5,739 nt of DNA from Candidatus Sumerlaeota bacterium (GTDB lineage: Bacteria; Sumerlaeota; Sumerlaeia; JADFCT01). The stretch spans positions 1-5,739 of the forward strand of contig JAPLSP010000347.1 in the NCBI GenBank assembly GCA_026398575.1, written 5' to 3'. Positions 4,995 to 5,739 of the stretch are shown piece after piece. Position 1 is the first letter of the stretch. Each line of letters opens with the position of its first letter. The translations under genes and the position numbers were made by a program. The notes beneath the pieces were generated by a model. The model ran no database searches. It saw only the letters and a program-made list of their open reading frames with translations, and was not told the origin of the DNA.

Positions 4995-5049
4995 CCGGAC
5001 CGCATTAAGGCGGGAAGCTTAATTGCGCCGTCCGGCGTCCGGCGCCTAC
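4981..5049. repeat. Long imperfect inverted repeat (hairpin)
   Basis: The main stem is a perfect 11-bp inverted repeat GGACGCCGGAC (4990-5000) / GTCCGGCGTCC (5030-5040). An inner stem continues it: 5001-5009 with 5018-5027, nine pairs with T5023 bulged and C5028-C5029 unpaired between the stems, closing an 8-nt loop. Outer pairs add 4987-4989 with 5043-5045 and 4981-4984 with 5046-5049. Positions 5036-5049 match the reverse complement of the 13-bp unit plus one flanking base at 11 of 14, so the right arm seems to hold a decayed inverted copy. No T run follows, so it is a poor Rho-independent terminator; it may instead protect the rpsA-sppA mRNA 3' end or be a REP-like element. Confidence 0.85.
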
Positions 5050-5059
5050 CCGTCATAGT

Positions 5060-5065
5060 AGGAGG
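5060..5065 (+). promoter_or_regulatory. Strong Shine-Dalgarno of the PPK2 gene
   Basis: AGGAGG lies 6 nt before ATG 5072. It is the strongest ribosome binding site in the window and fixes the start of the truncated gene. It lies just outside the preceding hairpin (ends 5049), so it should be accessible. Confidence 0.85.
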
Positions 5066-5071
5066 CCGCTC

Positions 5072-5739
5072 ATGAAGCGCTATCGCGTGAAGACCGGCTC
5101 GAAGGTCAACCTTAAGGATTGGTCCCCCGCCGATACCGGCGCCGTTGACGGCGGCAAGGCCGAAGCCCTCAAGCGCATCGGCAAATTGCACGTTCAGCTC
5201 GAACAACTCCAGGAGCTGCTCTACGCCGAACGCCGCCATCGCGTGCTGATCGTCCTGCAGGCGATGGACACCGGCGGCAAGGACGGCGCCATTCGCCGCG
5301 TGTTCGAGGGCGTCAATCCGCAGGGCGTGCGCGTGACCAGCTTCAAGAAACCTTCGGATGAGGAATTGAGCCACGACTACCTTTGGCGGATTCATTCGCA
5401 GGTTCCGGCCAAAGGCGAAATCGTCATTTTCAACCGCAGTCATTATGAAGACGTGCTCATTGTGCGCGTCCATAATTTGGCGCCGCAGGAGGTTTGGATG
5501 CGGCGGTTCGATCACATCAATGACTTCGAGCGCATGCTCGCCGACGAAGGCGTCACGATCCTGAAGTTCTTTCTGCACATCAGCTGCGCGGAACAGAAAG
5601 AACGGCTCCAGGCGCGGCTGGACGATCCGGCAAAAACCTGGAAGTTCAGTTCCTTTGATTTGGCGGAGCGCAAATACTGGGATAAATACATGACGGCCTA
5701 TGAAGACGTGTTGACCAAAACCAGCACGCCGTGGGCGCC
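5072..5739 (+). CDS. ppk2: PPK2-family polyphosphate:nucleotide phosphotransferase, partial
   Basis: The frame stays open from ATG 5072 to the right edge: 222 codons and two extra bases, with the C-terminus missing. PPK2 enzymes move phosphate between polyphosphate and nucleotides in the cytoplasm. Visible motifs are the Walker A-type QAMDTGGKDGAIR (63-75, Lys70), NPQGVRVTSFKKPS (82-95), IFNRSHYEDVLIVRVH (119-134, the Walker B-region Asn-Arg-Ser element), a lid region with basic residues from KERLQARL to KTWKFS (176-193) and TPW at 219-221. The SHYEDVL form, in place of the SWYNRAG of class I, resembles the class III group, whose characterised members phosphorylate both AMP and ADP; the class call is tentative. 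PPK2 proteins of this kind are around 270-300 residues, so roughly 50-80 residues lie outside. The gene is 126 bp after sppA, beyond a hairpin, and may have its own transcript. Confidence 0.95.
   Translation, partial: MKRYRVKTGSKVNLKDWSPADTGAVDGGKAEALKRIGKLHVQLEQLQELLYAERRHRVLIVLQAMDTGGKDGAIRRVFEGVNPQGVRVTSFKKPSDEELSHDYLWRIHSQVPAKGEIVIFNRSHYEDVLIVRVHNLAPQEVWMRRFDHINDFERMLADEGVTILKFFLHISCAEQKERLQARLDDPAKTWKFSSFDLAERKYWDKYMTAYEDVLTKTSTPWA

Noticed and set aside
4322..5578. 418-codon open frame on the minus strand
   Set aside because: It lies opposite sppA and the PPK2 gene, both of which have clear family motifs, and it runs through the intergenic hairpin. Its product shows no recognisable motif. 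Long antisense frames are common in GC-rich genes.

Overview
The window comes from a bacterial chromosome with moderately high GC in its genes and compact spacing. Every confident gene is on the + strand. Recognisable products are a YraN-family (UPF0102) protein, ribosomal protein S1 with six S1 domains, a SppA-type membrane serine protease and the first 222 codons of a PPK2-family polyphosphate kinase. The unusual amount of short tandem repeat between genes, and the Ala/Pro-rich extension on S1, would fit an environmental lineage such as the Verrucomicrobiota/Kiritimatiellota side of the PVC group. That placement is a guess and no marker here proves it.

Layout. Positions 1-65 hold a very clean intrinsic terminator of an upstream gene. 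After a candidate promoter (107-135) come two small, unrecognised membrane-protein genes (170-364 and 369-689), 4 nt apart and probably co-transcribed. Positions 690-1063 are filled by a 16-bp tandem array followed directly by about nine diverged copies in inverted orientation and a T9 run. yraN (1064-1486) follows. Positions 1487-2036 begin with 27 tandem 7-bp units, then a shorter inverted heptad array, then a leader of about 240 nt with a small terminator-like hairpin and a second hairpin just before the rpsA ribosome binding site. rpsA (2037-3926) and sppA (3923-4945) overlap by 4 nt (ATGA) and look translationally coupled. A third array, of 13-bp units, starts inside the sppA stop codon and runs into a long imperfect hairpin (to 5049). 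The PPK2 gene begins at 5072 with a strong Shine-Dalgarno sequence and runs off the right edge.

How the genes relate. S1 is core translation machinery, SppA clears membrane-embedded signal peptides or other membrane peptides, and PPK2 moves phosphate between polyphosphate and nucleotides. They form no single pathway; rpsA-sppA is the only clear operon pair. No mobile element, CRISPR array, defence locus, tRNA or rRNA was seen.

The most interesting signal is in the non-coding DNA. Three unrelated tandem repeats (16, 7 and 13 bp) share one design: each starts 0-3 nt around or after a stop codon, is a direct array in its first part, and is followed by diverged copies in inverted orientation, so that each could fold into a long hairpin. 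In two of the three cases a T run follows or sits in the inverted arm. This could be a class of self-expanding 3'-end or terminator elements. It is an observation that needs genome-wide comparison, not a demonstrated system.
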